A DNA stretch of 64,000 bases from Pseudomonas yamanorum (GCF_900105735.1 NZ_LT629793.1:3472001-3536000), one strand, 5' to 3'; shown: positions 50,283 to 61,438, counted from the stretch's first letter. Program-made: numbers and translations. Notes: a model not told the origin generated them from the letters alone.

Positions 50283-52466
50283 TCAGATTGCTTCGAGCTT
50301 GGCGTAGCCCATCATCAGCCACTTGCTGCCTTCGGCGAAGTTCACCTGCACCCGGGCTTGGGCGCCGGCGCCTTCGAAGTTGAGGATCACGCCTTCGCCG
50401 AAGATCGCATGCTTGACCTGCTGGCCAAGGCTGAACGGTGTTTCGGGGATTTCCGAGCCGGCGAACATGCTGCTGGAGTTCTGCTGCTGGCCGCCGCCGA
50501 ATGGTCGGCTGACGCTGTTTGACAGGCGCACTTCCTGAATCAGCCCTTTCGGCACTTCACGTACGAAGCGCGAGACCTTGTTGTAGGTCTCACTGCCGTA
50601 CAGGCGCCGCGTTTCGGCGTAGGTCATCACCAGGTTCTGCATGGCCCGGGTGATGCCCACATAGGCCAGGCGGCGCTCCTCTTCCAGGCGGCCGGGCTCT
50701 TCCAGACTCATCTTGTGGGGGAACAGGCCTTCTTCCATACCCACCAGGAACACGTACGGGAATTCCAGGCCCTTGGCGCTGTGCAAGGTCATCAGCTGGA
50801 TGCTGTCTTCGTGCTCGTCAGCCTGGGTGTCGCCGGCCTCCAGCGAAGCATGGCCGAGGAATGCCGCCAGTGGCGTCAGGTCTTCGTCCTCTTCATTGTT
50901 TTCGAACGCGCGGGCGGCGCTGACCAGTTCCTCAAGGTTTTCTACCCGGGCCTGGCCTTTCTCGCCTTTTTCCGCTTCGTGGTAGGCGATCAGGCCGGAC
51001 TGCTCGATCACGGTCTGGGTCATCAGGTGCAGGGGCATTTCCATGCACTTGGCGGCCAGGTTCTCGATCAGCTCGACAAACACGCTCAACGCACCGGCCG
51101 CACGGCCGGTCAGGCCCTTGTTGGCGATCAGCAGGCGCATGGCTTCCCACATCGACACATCGCTGTGGCGTGCATGGTCGCGAATCGCCTCGACGGTCTT
51201 CTCGCCAATGCCGCGGGCCGGGATATTGATCACCCGCTCCAGCGCCGCATCGTTGCCGCGACCTTCCAGCAAGCGCAGGTAGGCCATGGCGTTCTTGATT
51301 TCAGCACGTTCGAAGAAGCGCTGGCCGCCATAGATACGGTACGGAATGCGCTCGCGCAGCAAGGCCTCTTCCAGCACCCGTGATTGGGCGTTAGAACGAT
51401 AAAGAATCGCGATATCGCTGCGGGCCAGGCCGGTTTTCAGGGCGCTTTCGATGGTTTCCACCACGTAGCGCGCTTCATCGTGTTCGTTGAAGGCGGCGTA
51501 CAGGTTGATCGCCTCGCCTTCGCCGCCGTCGGTCCACAGCTCTTTGCCCAGGCGCCCGGTGTTGTTGGCGATCAAGGCGTTGGCGGCCTTGAGAATCCCG
51601 GCGGTGGAGCGGTAGTTCTGCTCCAGGCGAATGGTTTCGGCGTCCGGGAAGTCGTCGCTGTACTGGTAGATGTTCTCGATTTTCGCGCCACGCCAGCCGT
51701 AGATCGACTGGTCGTCGTCGCCCACCACCATCAAGCTGTCGCCGCCTTTGGCCAGCAGGCGCAACCAGGCGTACTGCACGGCGTTGGTGTCCTGGAACTC
51801 GTCCACCAGGATGTGGCGGAAACGCTTCTGGTAGTGCGCCAGCAAGCCCGGGTTGTCGCGCCACAGGTCGAGGGCGCGCAACAGCAGTTCGGAGAAGTCG
51901 ATCACACCGGCGCGTTGGCAAGCCACTTCATAGGCTTCATAAATGCTGCGCATGGTGGCCAGGAACAGGTCACCGCTGGCCTGGATATGTTGCGGGCGCA
52001 GGCCTTCATCTTTCTGGCCATTGATAAACCACTGGGCCTGACGGACCGGCCAGCGTTGTTCGTCCAGGCCCAGCTCGCGGATCACCCGCTTGACCAGGCG
52101 TTGCTGGTCGTCGCTGTCGAGAATCTGGAAGGTCTGGCTCAGGCCGGCTTCCTGCCAATGGGCCCGCAGCAGGCGGTGCGCCAGACCGTGGAAGGTGCCC
52201 ACCCACATGCCGGCCGGGCTGATGCCCATCAACTGCTCGATGCGATGACGCATCTCCGCAGCGGCCTTGTTGGTGAAGGTCACCGACAGGATGGAGTGAG
52301 GCGAGGCGTTCTCGACCTGGATCAACCAGGCGATACGGTGCACCAGCACTCGGGTTTTACCGGAGCCAGCACCGGCCAGGACCAACTGACGGCCAACGGG
52401 GGCAGCTACGGCCTGGCGTTGGGCATCGTTGAGGGAGTTCAGCAAAAGGGAGAGATCATCGCGCAT
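50283..52466 (-). CDS. uvrD: DNA helicase II (UvrD)
   Basis: 727 residues, standard. Superfamily 1 motifs: LNDAQRQAV Q-motif, Walker A A31-G-A-G-S-G-K-T, TFTNKAAAEM, VDEFQDTN, GDDDQSIYGWRGA, LEQNYRS, TLHSAKGLEF, VGITRAM. The C-terminal tudor-like region (FSLGQQVKHAIFGEGVILNFEG) is present. It unwinds DNA in mismatch and nucleotide excision repair. Confidence 0.97.
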   Translation of the reverse strand: MRDDLSLLLNSLNDAQRQAVAAPVGRQLVLAGAGSGKTRVLVHRIAWLIQVENASPHSILSVTFTNKAAAEMRHRIEQLMGISPAGMWVGTFHGLAHRLLRAHWQEAGLSQTFQILDSDDQQRLVKRVIRELGLDEQRWPVRQAQWFINGQKDEGLRPQHIQASGDLFLATMRSIYEAYEVACQRAGVIDFSELLLRALDLWRDNPGLLAHYQKRFRHILVDEFQDTNAVQYAWLRLLAKGGDSLMVVGDDDQSIYGWRGAKIENIYQYSDDFPDAETIRLEQNYRSTAGILKAANALIANNTGRLGKELWTDGGEGEAINLYAAFNEHDEARYVVETIESALKTGLARSDIAILYRSNAQSRVLEEALLRERIPYRIYGGQRFFERAEIKNAMAYLRLLEGRGNDAALERVINIPARGIGEKTVEAIRDHARHSDVSMWEAMRLLIANKGLTGRAAGALSVFVELIENLAAKCMEMPLHLMTQTVIEQSGLIAYHEAEKGEKGQARVENLEELVSAARAFENNEEDEDLTPLAAFLGHASLEAGDTQADEHEDSIQLMTLHSAKGLEFPYVFLVGMEEGLFPHKMSLEEPGRLEEERRLAYVGITRAMQNLVMTYAETRRLYGSETYNKVSRFVREVPKGLIQEVRLSNSVSRPFGGGQQQNSSSMFAGSEIPETPFSLGQQVKHAIFGEGVILNFEGAGAQARVQVNFAEGSKWLMMGYAKLEAI

Positions 52467-52745
52467 CGGCGCATTCTAGGGTGCCCGGGAGAGTCGGGCA
52501 AATCCCAATGCCGGATGGTCGCGGGAAAACTTCAGGGCCCGCACTGGATAAGGCAACAATCTATTCACGGTGATGACCGGTCGGTCATCGCCCACAGCCC
52601 GCGCCCTGTCTCACTCAAGCTGTCTGGCTCCAAGGTTTGCGCCTGATTATCGCGCTGTTTTTATGACGTGGAGCAGTTTGGCCCGAGCGTTTGCTTGTGT
52701 ATGCTCCGTCGACGTTTCGGGCTCACCATTATAAGAACACTGCCT

Positions 52746-55619
52746 ATGACCCTTAGCATTGACCTGGCTGGCCCCTCGGTGGCGCCGGCGCAGGTTATCC
52801 GCAAGCACTACGCCATGGAGATGGCGGTCGAGCGCACGCGCCTGCTTTACCAGGGCTCCCTGCTGCCTACCTTATTAATGCTGGTGAACGGACTGGTCTG
52901 CGCCTGGTTACTCTGGAGCCCGCAGCGTTACCTGCTGGACAGCATTTGGCTGGTGTGGCTGCTGACGCTGGTGGCCCTGCGGGTGATTCAGGTGGCGGCG
53001 TTCGATTCGGCCATGCCGAGTCGTCAGGCGCTCCCGATCTGGCGCCGCATGTTCATGCTGGGCTCGGCCGTCAGCGGCCTGACGCTGGCCAGCGCTGCCA
53101 TCGCCCTGGTGCCGGTGGACAGCTTCGCGCAACAGGCCTGGGTGTTCGGCTTGCTCGGCGCGGCGACCTTGTCCGCGAGTGTGGCCTACGCCGTCAGCCT
53201 GCCTGCGTTTCTGTCGTTTGCCTTGCCCTGTCTGGTGCCGGCCATCCTCTATTTATTCTGGACCGGCGACCCGCAGCAGCAGGGTTGGGGCTTTTTGGGC
53301 CTGATTCTGCTGGCCTCCCTGAGCCTGGTGGCGTGGCAGGTCAACCGCCTGATCCAGCGCGGGCTGCTCAGGCGCTTCCAGAACCAGGCGTTGATCGAGC
53401 ACCTGCAGCAAGCGCAGCAGCGCAGCGAGCAGTTGAATCAGGAACTGGTGCGTGAAGTGGAGCAGCGACGCCAGGTCGAGCGAGAGTTGCGCGAGGCGCA
53501 GATCGGCCTGCAACAGCGCGTCGATCAGCGTAGCCAGGAACTGGATGTCGCCAGCCTGGCCCTGAGCAAAAGCGAGGCGCGCCTGGCGATGGCATTGCAG
53601 GCCAGCGAACTGGGCCTGTGGGACTGGAACCTGCAAACCGACGAGGTCCACCACACCCAACTCAAGGAGCTGTTCGGCCTGGAGCCGGAATACGTCACGG
53701 CGATGCTCAGCCATCTCAAGCCGCGTCTGCACCCCGACGACTTACCGCTGCTCAAGCGTGCGCTGGTGGAACACCTGAAAGGCCGCAGCGAGGATTACCT
53801 GGTGGAGTACCGGGTGCGCCATGGCGATGGCCATTGGGTGTGGATTCAGGACCGTGGCCGCGCCGTGGAGCGCTCGCCCGGCGGACGCGTCACGCGGATG
53901 CTCGGCACCCGCCGCGACATCAGTGCTGGCAAAGCTCTGGAAGAACAGCAGCGCCTGGCCTCGACGGTGTTCGAGGCGGCCAGCGAAGGCATTGTGATCC
54001 TGGACCCGGACTACGTGCTGGTAGCGGTCAACCAGGCGTTCAGCCGCGTCACCGGCTTCGACATTGACGACATGATCGGCCGCAATGTCGTCGAACTCCC
54101 CAGCAGCCGCGACGCACGGCGTCACTTCCCGGTAATCCGCCAGGCGCTGCTTAGCCACGGCACCTGGCAGGGCGAACTGGTGGAAACCCGCAAGAACGGC
54201 GAGCTCTACCCGCAATGGCTGCAACTGAATGTGGTGCGCGATATTCGGGGAAATGTCAGCCATATCGTCGGCTTCTTCGCCGATCTGTCCGCGCGGCGCG
54301 AGTCCGAGGAGCGCATGCGCTACCTCACTCATTACGATGAATTGACCGGGTTGGCCAACCGTTCATTGTTCCGCGAGCGGCTGCGGGAAGCTCATCAGCG
54401 TGTGCGCCAGGGTGGCCGCAGCCTGGCCCTGCTGCATATCAACCTGGACCGTTTCAAGCTGCTCAACGACAGCCTTGGGCATGAAGTAGCCGACCAGTTA
54501 TTGCAGAAGATGGCCCGCCGCTTGATCAACGCCTTGCCCGAAGCCGACACCATTGCGCGGCTCTCGGGCGATGAATTCGCCGTGTTGTTCGATGCGTACG
54601 GCAACCTGTCGAGCCTGGCTCGGGTGGCCACGCGGCTGCTGGCCAAGTTGCGGGTGCCAGTGACGGTGGAAGGGCATGAGCTGGTGGTCAGCGCCTCAAT
54701 GGGCGTCAGCCTGTTGCCCGACAATGCGCGGGAAATATCCGCGCTGGTCAGCCAGTCGAACATGGCCATGCAGCACGCCAAGCATTTGGGCGGGAATAAT
54801 TTCCAGTTCTACACCGACAGCCTGCAAGCCAGCACCCTGGAGCGCTTGCAGCTGGAAAACCAGCTGCGCAAGGCGATTGATGAGCGCCAGCTCACGGTGT
54901 TCTACCAACCCAAGCTGTGCCTGGCCAGCGGCAAGCTGAATGCCGCTGAGGCGTTGATTCGCTGGGAGCATCCGCACTGGGGCATGGTGCCGCCAGGGGA
55001 CTTTATCGGGCTGGCCGAAGAAACCGGATTGATCGTACCGCTGGGGGAGTTCGTACTGCGTCAGGCCTGCTGGCAAGCCTGTGAGTGGCAGCGCCAGGGG
55101 CTGGAACCGATCCGTGTGTCGGTCAACCTGTCGGTGCACCAGTTGCGCCAAGGGAAGCTGGTCAGTCTGGTGCGCCAGGTGTTGGAAGAAACCGGGCTTG
55201 ATCCGCAGTACCTGGAGCTGGAGCTGACCGAAAGCCAACTGCTCGACAGTGTCGAACACATTATTTCGACCTTCCAGCAACTGCGCGACTTGGGTGTGAA
55301 ACTGGCGATTGATGATTTCGGCACCGGCTACTCGTCCCTCAGTTACCTCAAGCGCATCCCCGTGGACTACGTGAAGATCGACCAGACGTTCATTCGAGGC
55401 CTCGGGCAGGGCCGCGAAGATGCCTCGATCACCCGCGCAATCATCGCCATGGCCCACGGGCTGTCGCTCAAGGTGGTGGCCGAGGGCGTGGAAGATCAGC
55501 AGCAGCTGGATTTCCTGCGGGCCGAGCAATGCGATGAAGTGCAGGGCTATTTGATCAGTCGGCCGGTGGAAGCGGACGGTCTGGCGGATTTGTTACGAAA
55601 AAATGCCGATTTTCCGTAG
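52746..55619 (+). CDS. Membrane-bound PAS-GGDEF-EAL protein (cyclic-di-GMP turnover)
   Basis: 957 residues from ATG 52746. About six membrane helices (40-215), a coiled coil (225-285), two PAS domains (about 290-410 and 415-540), GGDEF (about 545-700) with S-G-D-E-F in place of GGDEF, and EAL (about 715-957) with intact EALIRW, NLSVHQL, DDFGTGYSSL and KIDQTFI. The EAL half looks active as phosphodiesterase; a Ser at the first GGDEF position still allows cyclase activity in other proteins. Neighbour of uvrD as in P. aeruginosa. Confidence 0.92.
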   Translation: MTLSIDLAGPSVAPAQVIRKHYAMEMAVERTRLLYQGSLLPTLLMLVNGLVCAWLLWSPQRYLLDSIWLVWLLTLVALRVIQVAAFDSAMPSRQALPIWRRMFMLGSAVSGLTLASAAIALVPVDSFAQQAWVFGLLGAATLSASVAYAVSLPAFLSFALPCLVPAILYLFWTGDPQQQGWGFLGLILLASLSLVAWQVNRLIQRGLLRRFQNQALIEHLQQAQQRSEQLNQELVREVEQRRQVERELREAQIGLQQRVDQRSQELDVASLALSKSEARLAMALQASELGLWDWNLQTDEVHHTQLKELFGLEPEYVTAMLSHLKPRLHPDDLPLLKRALVEHLKGRSEDYLVEYRVRHGDGHWVWIQDRGRAVERSPGGRVTRMLGTRRDISAGKALEEQQRLASTVFEAASEGIVILDPDYVLVAVNQAFSRVTGFDIDDMIGRNVVELPSSRDARRHFPVIRQALLSHGTWQGELVETRKNGELYPQWLQLNVVRDIRGNVSHIVGFFADLSARRESEERMRYLTHYDELTGLANRSLFRERLREAHQRVRQGGRSLALLHINLDRFKLLNDSLGHEVADQLLQKMARRLINALPEADTIARLSGDEFAVLFDAYGNLSSLARVATRLLAKLRVPVTVEGHELVVSASMGVSLLPDNAREISALVSQSNMAMQHAKHLGGNNFQFYTDSLQASTLERLQLENQLRKAIDERQLTVFYQPKLCLASGKLNAAEALIRWEHPHWGMVPPGDFIGLAEETGLIVPLGEFVLRQACWQACEWQRQGLEPIRVSVNLSVHQLRQGKLVSLVRQVLEETGLDPQYLELELTESQLLDSVEHIISTFQQLRDLGVKLAIDDFGTGYSSLSYLKRIPVDYVKIDQTFIRGLGQGREDASITRAIIAMAHGLSLKVVAEGVEDQQQLDFLRAEQCDEVQGYLISRPVEADGLADLLRKNADFP

Positions 55620-55718
55620 TTGAGCCCAAGCCGCACGCGGGGCTACATCGGTCCTGCCCGCTGTTTCAGCGGGCAGCAGCGTGATTAAGTGATGCATCGA
55701 GCGGGCAAATCGGTAATT

Positions 55719-55737
55719 CTTGTAGTATAACTACAAG
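55719..55737. promoter_or_regulatory. HexR-like operator upstream of the RpiR regulator
   Basis: CTTGTAGTATAACTACAAG is a perfect 8-3-8 palindrome whose centre TGTAGTATAACTACA fits the HexR-type pattern TGTARTNNNAYTACA. It lies 44 bases before the regulator start, suggesting autoregulation or control by HexR itself. Confidence 0.75.
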
Positions 55738-55781
55738 CTTGCTACATCCCTGGCGTCTGCCAATAACAAGAGTCCAGCCCT

Positions 55782-56648
55782 TTGAACCTGTTGCAACATA
55801 TCGCCCAGTCGCGCCACCTGTTACGCAAATCGGAACTCAAGGTTGCCGATCACGTGCTGCTTGACCCTGCGGCTGTGATGCACAGTTCCATGGCCGACCT
55901 GGCCCACAGCGTGGGCATCAGCGAGCCGACCATCGTGCGCTTCTGCCGCGCCATTGGTTGCTCCGGGTTCCAGGACTTGAAGCTCAAGCTGGCCCAGAGC
56001 CTCGCCGCCGGTGCGAGCTTCGGGCAGTTCGCGATTCACGAAGACGACTCCGTCGCCGACTACAGCCTGAAAATCTTCGACACCACCCTGCATACCCTGA
56101 TGGAAGTGCGGGAAAAGCTTGACCCGGTAGAGCTGCAAAAAGCCGTGACCGCCATGTCCCAGGCCCAGCGCGTGGAGTTCTATGGTTTCGGCGCGTCCGG
56201 TGCGGTGGCGGCGGATGCCCAGCACAAGTTCTTCCGTTTGCTGCTGACGGCGGCGGCCTACAGTGACCCGCACATGCAGGCGATGTCGGCAGTGACGTTG
56301 AAGCCCACCGACGTGGCGATCTGCATTTCCCAGTCCGGCCGCTCCAAGGATTTGCTGATCACCGCCAACCTGGTGCGTGAAAGCGGTGCGACCCTGATTA
56401 CCCTGTGCCCGAGCCAGACGCCATTGGCGGAGCTGTCGACCGTCAACCTGGCGATCGATGTGCACGAAGACACCGAAATCTACACGCCATTGACCTCGCG
56501 TATCGCCCACCTGGTGGTGATCGACGTGCTGGCGATGGGCGTGGCCATGGCGCGGGGCCCGAGCCTGGTCAACCACCTCAAGAGCGTGAAGCGAAGCTTG
56601 CGCAGTCTGCGGTTGTCACCCAAGTCCGTAAAAGCCCTCGACGACTGA
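55782..56648 (+). CDS. RpiR/HexR family transcriptional regulator
   Basis: 288 residues, TTG start at 55782. HTH_6 domain (KVADHVLLDPAAVMHSSMADLAHSVGISEPTIVRFCRAIGC) and SIS sugar-phosphate domain (VEFYGFGASGAVAADAQHKFFRL, ISQSGRSKDLL). It differs from the canonical HexR of the zwf/edd loci at many positions, so it is a second family member, probably sensing a sugar phosphate or related metabolite. Nearness to pycR and pyruvate carboxylase suggests central carbon control. Confidence 0.9.
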   Translation: MNLLQHIAQSRHLLRKSELKVADHVLLDPAAVMHSSMADLAHSVGISEPTIVRFCRAIGCSGFQDLKLKLAQSLAAGASFGQFAIHEDDSVADYSLKIFDTTLHTLMEVREKLDPVELQKAVTAMSQAQRVEFYGFGASGAVAADAQHKFFRLLLTAAAYSDPHMQAMSAVTLKPTDVAICISQSGRSKDLLITANLVRESGATLITLCPSQTPLAELSTVNLAIDVHEDTEIYTPLTSRIAHLVVIDVLAMGVAMARGPSLVNHLKSVKRSLRSLRLSPKSVKALDD

Positions 56649-56672
56649 CTCAAGGGCATACTCGGTCAAAAT

Positions 56673-56760
56673 GTGGGAGCTGGCTTGCCTGCGATAGCGA
56701 TCTGTCAGTTGCCATCTTCATTGGCTGATGCACCGTTATCGCAGGCAAGCCAGCTCCCAC
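56673..56760. repeat. REPIN downstream of the RpiR regulator
   Basis: Arms 56673-56695 and 56738-56760 are exact inverted copies of 23 bases and the same sequence as the REPIN at 33772-33858, with an unrelated centre. Confidence 0.92.
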
Positions 56761-56873
56761 AGTTGATCGTGTTTGAGCCCCGGAAGATTCATCGTCCTGT
56801 CATCCCCGTGCCGCTAAACCGTCATTGCCCGAGCCCATCCTGAACTCCCCTTACTCGCATTGGGAGACTCGAA

Positions 56874-57071
56874 ATGGCTCGGCAATACGAAGAAAGCAAC
56901 AGCGCTGTCAAAACCCGCCGCCAACAGGAAGACCAGCGCCGCATGGCCTTCCGTCGCGCAATTGAAGACCGCTGCGATCAGCGCCAATTGCAACAGAGCA
57001 TCAGTGACTATCCGGAACTCCACTGGCAGGCGCCCGCAGCTGCCCAGCGAAGCGCTCAGCCAGCGCGCTGA
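56874..57071 (+). CDS. Small charged protein, PA3496-like
   Basis: 65 residues, preceded by GGGAG eight bases before ATG. The stretch SAVKTRRQQEDQRRMAFRRAIEDRC matches a small Pseudomonas family annotated as putative envelope integrity proteins (PA3496), as I recall. No signal peptide or membrane helix is seen; it is highly basic and polar. Its last 71 bases overlap the 3' end of the convergent pycR gene. Confidence 0.7.
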   Translation: MARQYEESNSAVKTRRQQEDQRRMAFRRAIEDRCDQRQLQQSISDYPELHWQAPAAAQRSAQPAR

Positions 57072-57975
57072 TTTGCAGCCGCTCGCTGCGGATAAAGCCC
57101 AGGAAGGCATGGGCCACCGGTGACAGGCGTTTGGCCTTGGCCTGCACCAGGCACCAACTGCGGTACAGCGGCAGTTCTTCCACCGGCAGCTCCTTGAGCC
57201 CGCCGGTGGCCAGTTCCAGGTTGACCGCGTGGCGTGTCAGCAGCGCCACGCCCAACCCGGCGGTCACGCACTCGCGCTGCGCCTCGGCCGAAGACACTTC
57301 CACCGTCTGGGTGAAGTGCACGCGCTTCTCCTTGAAGTACTCCTCGCACGCCATCCGCGTCCCGGACCCCGGCTCGCGCAACAGCAGCGTGTAAGGCTCA
57401 AGGTCCTGCAGGCGCAACGGCCCTTGATGGCTCAGCGGATGGTCGTGGGGCGCCACCGCGACAATCGGGTTGTTCAGGAACGGCAGGAATTCCAGGCCCA
57501 TGTCCTGGGGCACCATGGACATGATCACCAGGTCATCGCGGTTGTCCGACAGCCTGCGAATCACCTGGGCGCGGTTGACCACCGTCAGGTGCAGGTTGAC
57601 CTCAGGGTGCTGGCGCTTGAAGGCGGCAAATAGGTGCGGCACGAAATACTTGGCGCTGGATTCCACCGCCAGTTTCAGCTGGCCTTGCAACGAGCCCTGC
57701 ATGTCAGAGAGCTGCATGTCGAGGTTTTCCAGGCGCCCGAAGATGTCTCGGCTGGCCCGTTGCAGGGCTTCAGCTGCTTCAGTCATATAGAGCTTTTTGC
57801 CGACGTAATCGAATAACGGCTGGCCCAGCAGCTCTTCCAGCTGCTTGATTTGTAGGCTAACGGCCGGTTGCGTGAGGGACATTTCCTCGGCTGCGCGGCT
57901 GTAGGAACGCAAATCACAGACTTCATTGAAAATCTGCAACTGACGCAATGTCATACGCATCAATGACTTACGCAT
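57001..57975 (-). CDS. pycR: LysR family regulator PycR
   Basis: 324 residues from ATG 57975, chosen because GGGAG lies nine bases upstream; a TTG at 57981 is possible. LysR HTH (LRQLQIFNEVCDLRSYSRAAEEMSLTQPAVSLQIKQLEELLG) plus a periplasmic-binding-like effector domain. It is divergent from pycA across 195 bases, the arrangement of P. aeruginosa pycR, which controls pyruvate carboxylase and lipid metabolism genes. Its 3' end overlaps the small gene on the other strand. Confidence 0.9.
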   Translation of the reverse strand: MRKSLMRMTLRQLQIFNEVCDLRSYSRAAEEMSLTQPAVSLQIKQLEELLGQPLFDYVGKKLYMTEAAEALQRASRDIFGRLENLDMQLSDMQGSLQGQLKLAVESSAKYFVPHLFAAFKRQHPEVNLHLTVVNRAQVIRRLSDNRDDLVIMSMVPQDMGLEFLPFLNNPIVAVAPHDHPLSHQGPLRLQDLEPYTLLLREPGSGTRMACEEYFKEKRVHFTQTVEVSSAEAQRECVTAGLGVALLTRHAVNLELATGGLKELPVEELPLYRSWCLVQAKAKRLSPVAHAFLGFIRSERLQISALAERFAGQLRAPASGVPDSH

Positions 57976-58010
57976 ACTCAAGCACTCCCGCCGACCTCTG
58001 ATGCCCTGAC

Positions 58011-58028
58011 TATAAGTCTTTGCTTATA
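58011..58028. promoter_or_regulatory. Candidate PycR operator
   Basis: TATAAGTCTTTGCTTATA is a perfect 6-6-6 inverted repeat containing the LysR T-N11-A pattern. It lies 36 bases upstream of pycR and 143 bases upstream of pycA, where an autoregulatory LysR site is expected. Confidence 0.6.
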
Positions 58029-58170
58029 CACAACCCAATTATTATTGATTTTTGTTAATCCCTACAGGGGCATAGTGTGTGTCTCGCGACTGGCTTGAAA
58101 CATTTGGTCACGCGCCGACCCGGCTCCGGCGGGTCGAAGTAGGTAGCAATCGGCTCAAGGGAATTTCCAA

Positions 58171-59586
<1,416 letters not shown>

Positions 59587-59597
59587 GGAACATTCCA

Positions 59598-61406
59598 ATG
59601 ACTAAAAAAATCTTCGTAACCGACACCATCCTGCGCGACGCCCACCAATCGTTGCTGGCGACCCGCATGCGCACTGACGACATGCTGCCGATCTGCGACA
59701 AGCTCGACAAAGTCGGCTACTGGTCCCTGGAAGTCTGGGGCGGCGCGACCTTCGACGCCTGCGTGCGTTTTCTGAAAGAAGACCCGTGGGAGCGCCTGCG
59801 CAAACTGCGTGCGGCCTTGCCCAACACGCGCCTGCAAATGCTGCTGCGTGGCCAGAACCTGTTGGGCTATCGCCACTACAGCGACGACGTGGTCAAAGCC
59901 TTCGTCGCCAAGGCTGCCGTCAACGGTATCGACGTGTTCCGCATCTTCGACGCGATGAATGACGTGCGTAACCTGCGGGTGGCCATCGAAGCGGTAAAAG
60001 CGGCCGGCAAACATGCCCAGGGCACCATCGCCTACACCACCAGCCCGGTGCACACCATCGAGGCGTTCGTGGCCCAGGCCAAGCAAATGGAAGCCATGGG
60101 TTGCGACTCGGTGGCGATCAAGGACATGGCCGGCCTGCTGACGCCATACGCCACCGGCGAGCTGGTCAAGGCGCTGAAGGCCGAGCAAAGCCTGCCGATC
60201 TTCATTCACTCCCATGACACCGCCGGCCTGGCTTCAATGTGCCAACTCAAGGCTATCGAAAACGGCGCCGACCATATCGACACCGCGATCTCCAGCTTCG
60301 CCTGGGGCACCAGCCACCCGGGTACCGAGTCGATGGTCGCGGCCCTCAAAGGCAGCGAATTCGACACCGGCCTCAGCCTGGAACTGCTGCAGGAAATCGG
60401 CCTGTACTTCTACGCCGTGCGCAAGAAGTACCATCAGTTCGAAAGCGAATTCACCGCCGTCGACACCCGTGTGCAAGTCAACCAGGTACCGGGCGGGATG
60501 ATTTCCAACCTGGCCAACCAGCTGAAAGAGCAGGGCGCGCTTAACCGCATGAGCGAAGTGCTGGCCGAAATCCCGCGCGTTCGTGAAGACCTCGGCTTCC
60601 CGCCGCTGGTTACCCCGACTTCGCAGATCGTCGGCACCCAGGCGTTCTTCAACGTGCTGGCCGGCGAGCGCTACAAGACCATCACCAACGAAGTGAAGCT
60701 GTACCTGCAAGGCGGCTACGGCAAGGCGCCGGGCACCGTGAATGAAAAACTGCGGCGCCAGGCGATCGGCAGCGAGGAAGTCATCGACGTGCGCCCGGCG
60801 GACCTGCTGAAACCGGAAATGACCAAGCTGCGCGGCGAAATCGGCGCGTTGGCCAAGTCCGAAGAAGACGTGCTGACCTACGCGATGTTCCCGGACATCG
60901 GGCGCAAGTTCCTCGAAGAGCGCGACGCCGGCACCTTGAGCCCTGAAGTGCTGTTGCCGATTCCTGAAGCCGGCGGCGTGGCCCGCGCCGGTGGTGAAGG
61001 CGTGCCGACCGAGTTCGTGATCGACGTGCACGGCGAAAGCTACCGCGTGGACATCACCGGTGTCGGCGTCAAGGCCGAAGGCAAGCGTCACTTCTATCTG
61101 TCCATCGACGGCATGCCCGAAGAAGTGGTGTTCGAACCGCTCAACGAATTCGTCAGCAGCGGCGGCAGCAAGCGCAAGCACGCTACCGCGCCGGGCCATG
61201 TCAGCACCGCAATGCCGGGCAATATCGTCGACGTGCTGGTCAAGGAAGGCGATGTGGTGAAAGCCGGCCAGGCCGTGTTGATCACTGAAGCGATGAAGAT
61301 GGAGACCGAAGTACAGGCGTCTATCGCCGGCAAGGTCACCGCCGTTCACGTGGCCAAGGGCGACCGGGTCAACCCGGGTGAAATCCTGATTGAAATCGAA
61401 GGCTGA
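59598..61406 (+). CDS. pycB: Pyruvate carboxylase subunit B (carboxyltransferase and biotin carrier; OadA-like)
   Basis: 602 residues from ATG 59598, with GAGGAA upstream. HMGL-like carboxyltransferase domain (FVTDTILRDAHQSLLATRMRT, FRIFDAMNDVRNL, HSHDTAGL), PYC_OADA conserved middle, and a C-terminal biotin domain with the biotinyl lysine in E-A-M-K-M-E-T. Together with PycA it makes oxaloacetate from pyruvate. The same subunit could serve oxaloacetate decarboxylase, but no OadB/OadG membrane subunits are present. Confidence 0.95.
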   Translation: MTKKIFVTDTILRDAHQSLLATRMRTDDMLPICDKLDKVGYWSLEVWGGATFDACVRFLKEDPWERLRKLRAALPNTRLQMLLRGQNLLGYRHYSDDVVKAFVAKAAVNGIDVFRIFDAMNDVRNLRVAIEAVKAAGKHAQGTIAYTTSPVHTIEAFVAQAKQMEAMGCDSVAIKDMAGLLTPYATGELVKALKAEQSLPIFIHSHDTAGLASMCQLKAIENGADHIDTAISSFAWGTSHPGTESMVAALKGSEFDTGLSLELLQEIGLYFYAVRKKYHQFESEFTAVDTRVQVNQVPGGMISNLANQLKEQGALNRMSEVLAEIPRVREDLGFPPLVTPTSQIVGTQAFFNVLAGERYKTITNEVKLYLQGGYGKAPGTVNEKLRRQAIGSEEVIDVRPADLLKPEMTKLRGEIGALAKSEEDVLTYAMFPDIGRKFLEERDAGTLSPEVLLPIPEAGGVARAGGEGVPTEFVIDVHGESYRVDITGVGVKAEGKRHFYLSIDGMPEEVVFEPLNEFVSSGGSKRKHATAPGHVSTAMPGNIVDVLVKEGDVVKAGQAVLITEAMKMETEVQASIAGKVTAVHVAKGDRVNPGEILIEIEG

Positions 61407-61438
61407 TCAACAGCCTTCGAGACTACCGCTTAAACCTC

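Noticed and set aside
59598..61406. Sodium-pumping oxaloacetate decarboxylase alpha subunit
   Set aside because: No OadB or OadG genes are present, and pairing with a biotin carboxylase and pycR fits two-subunit pyruvate carboxylase.
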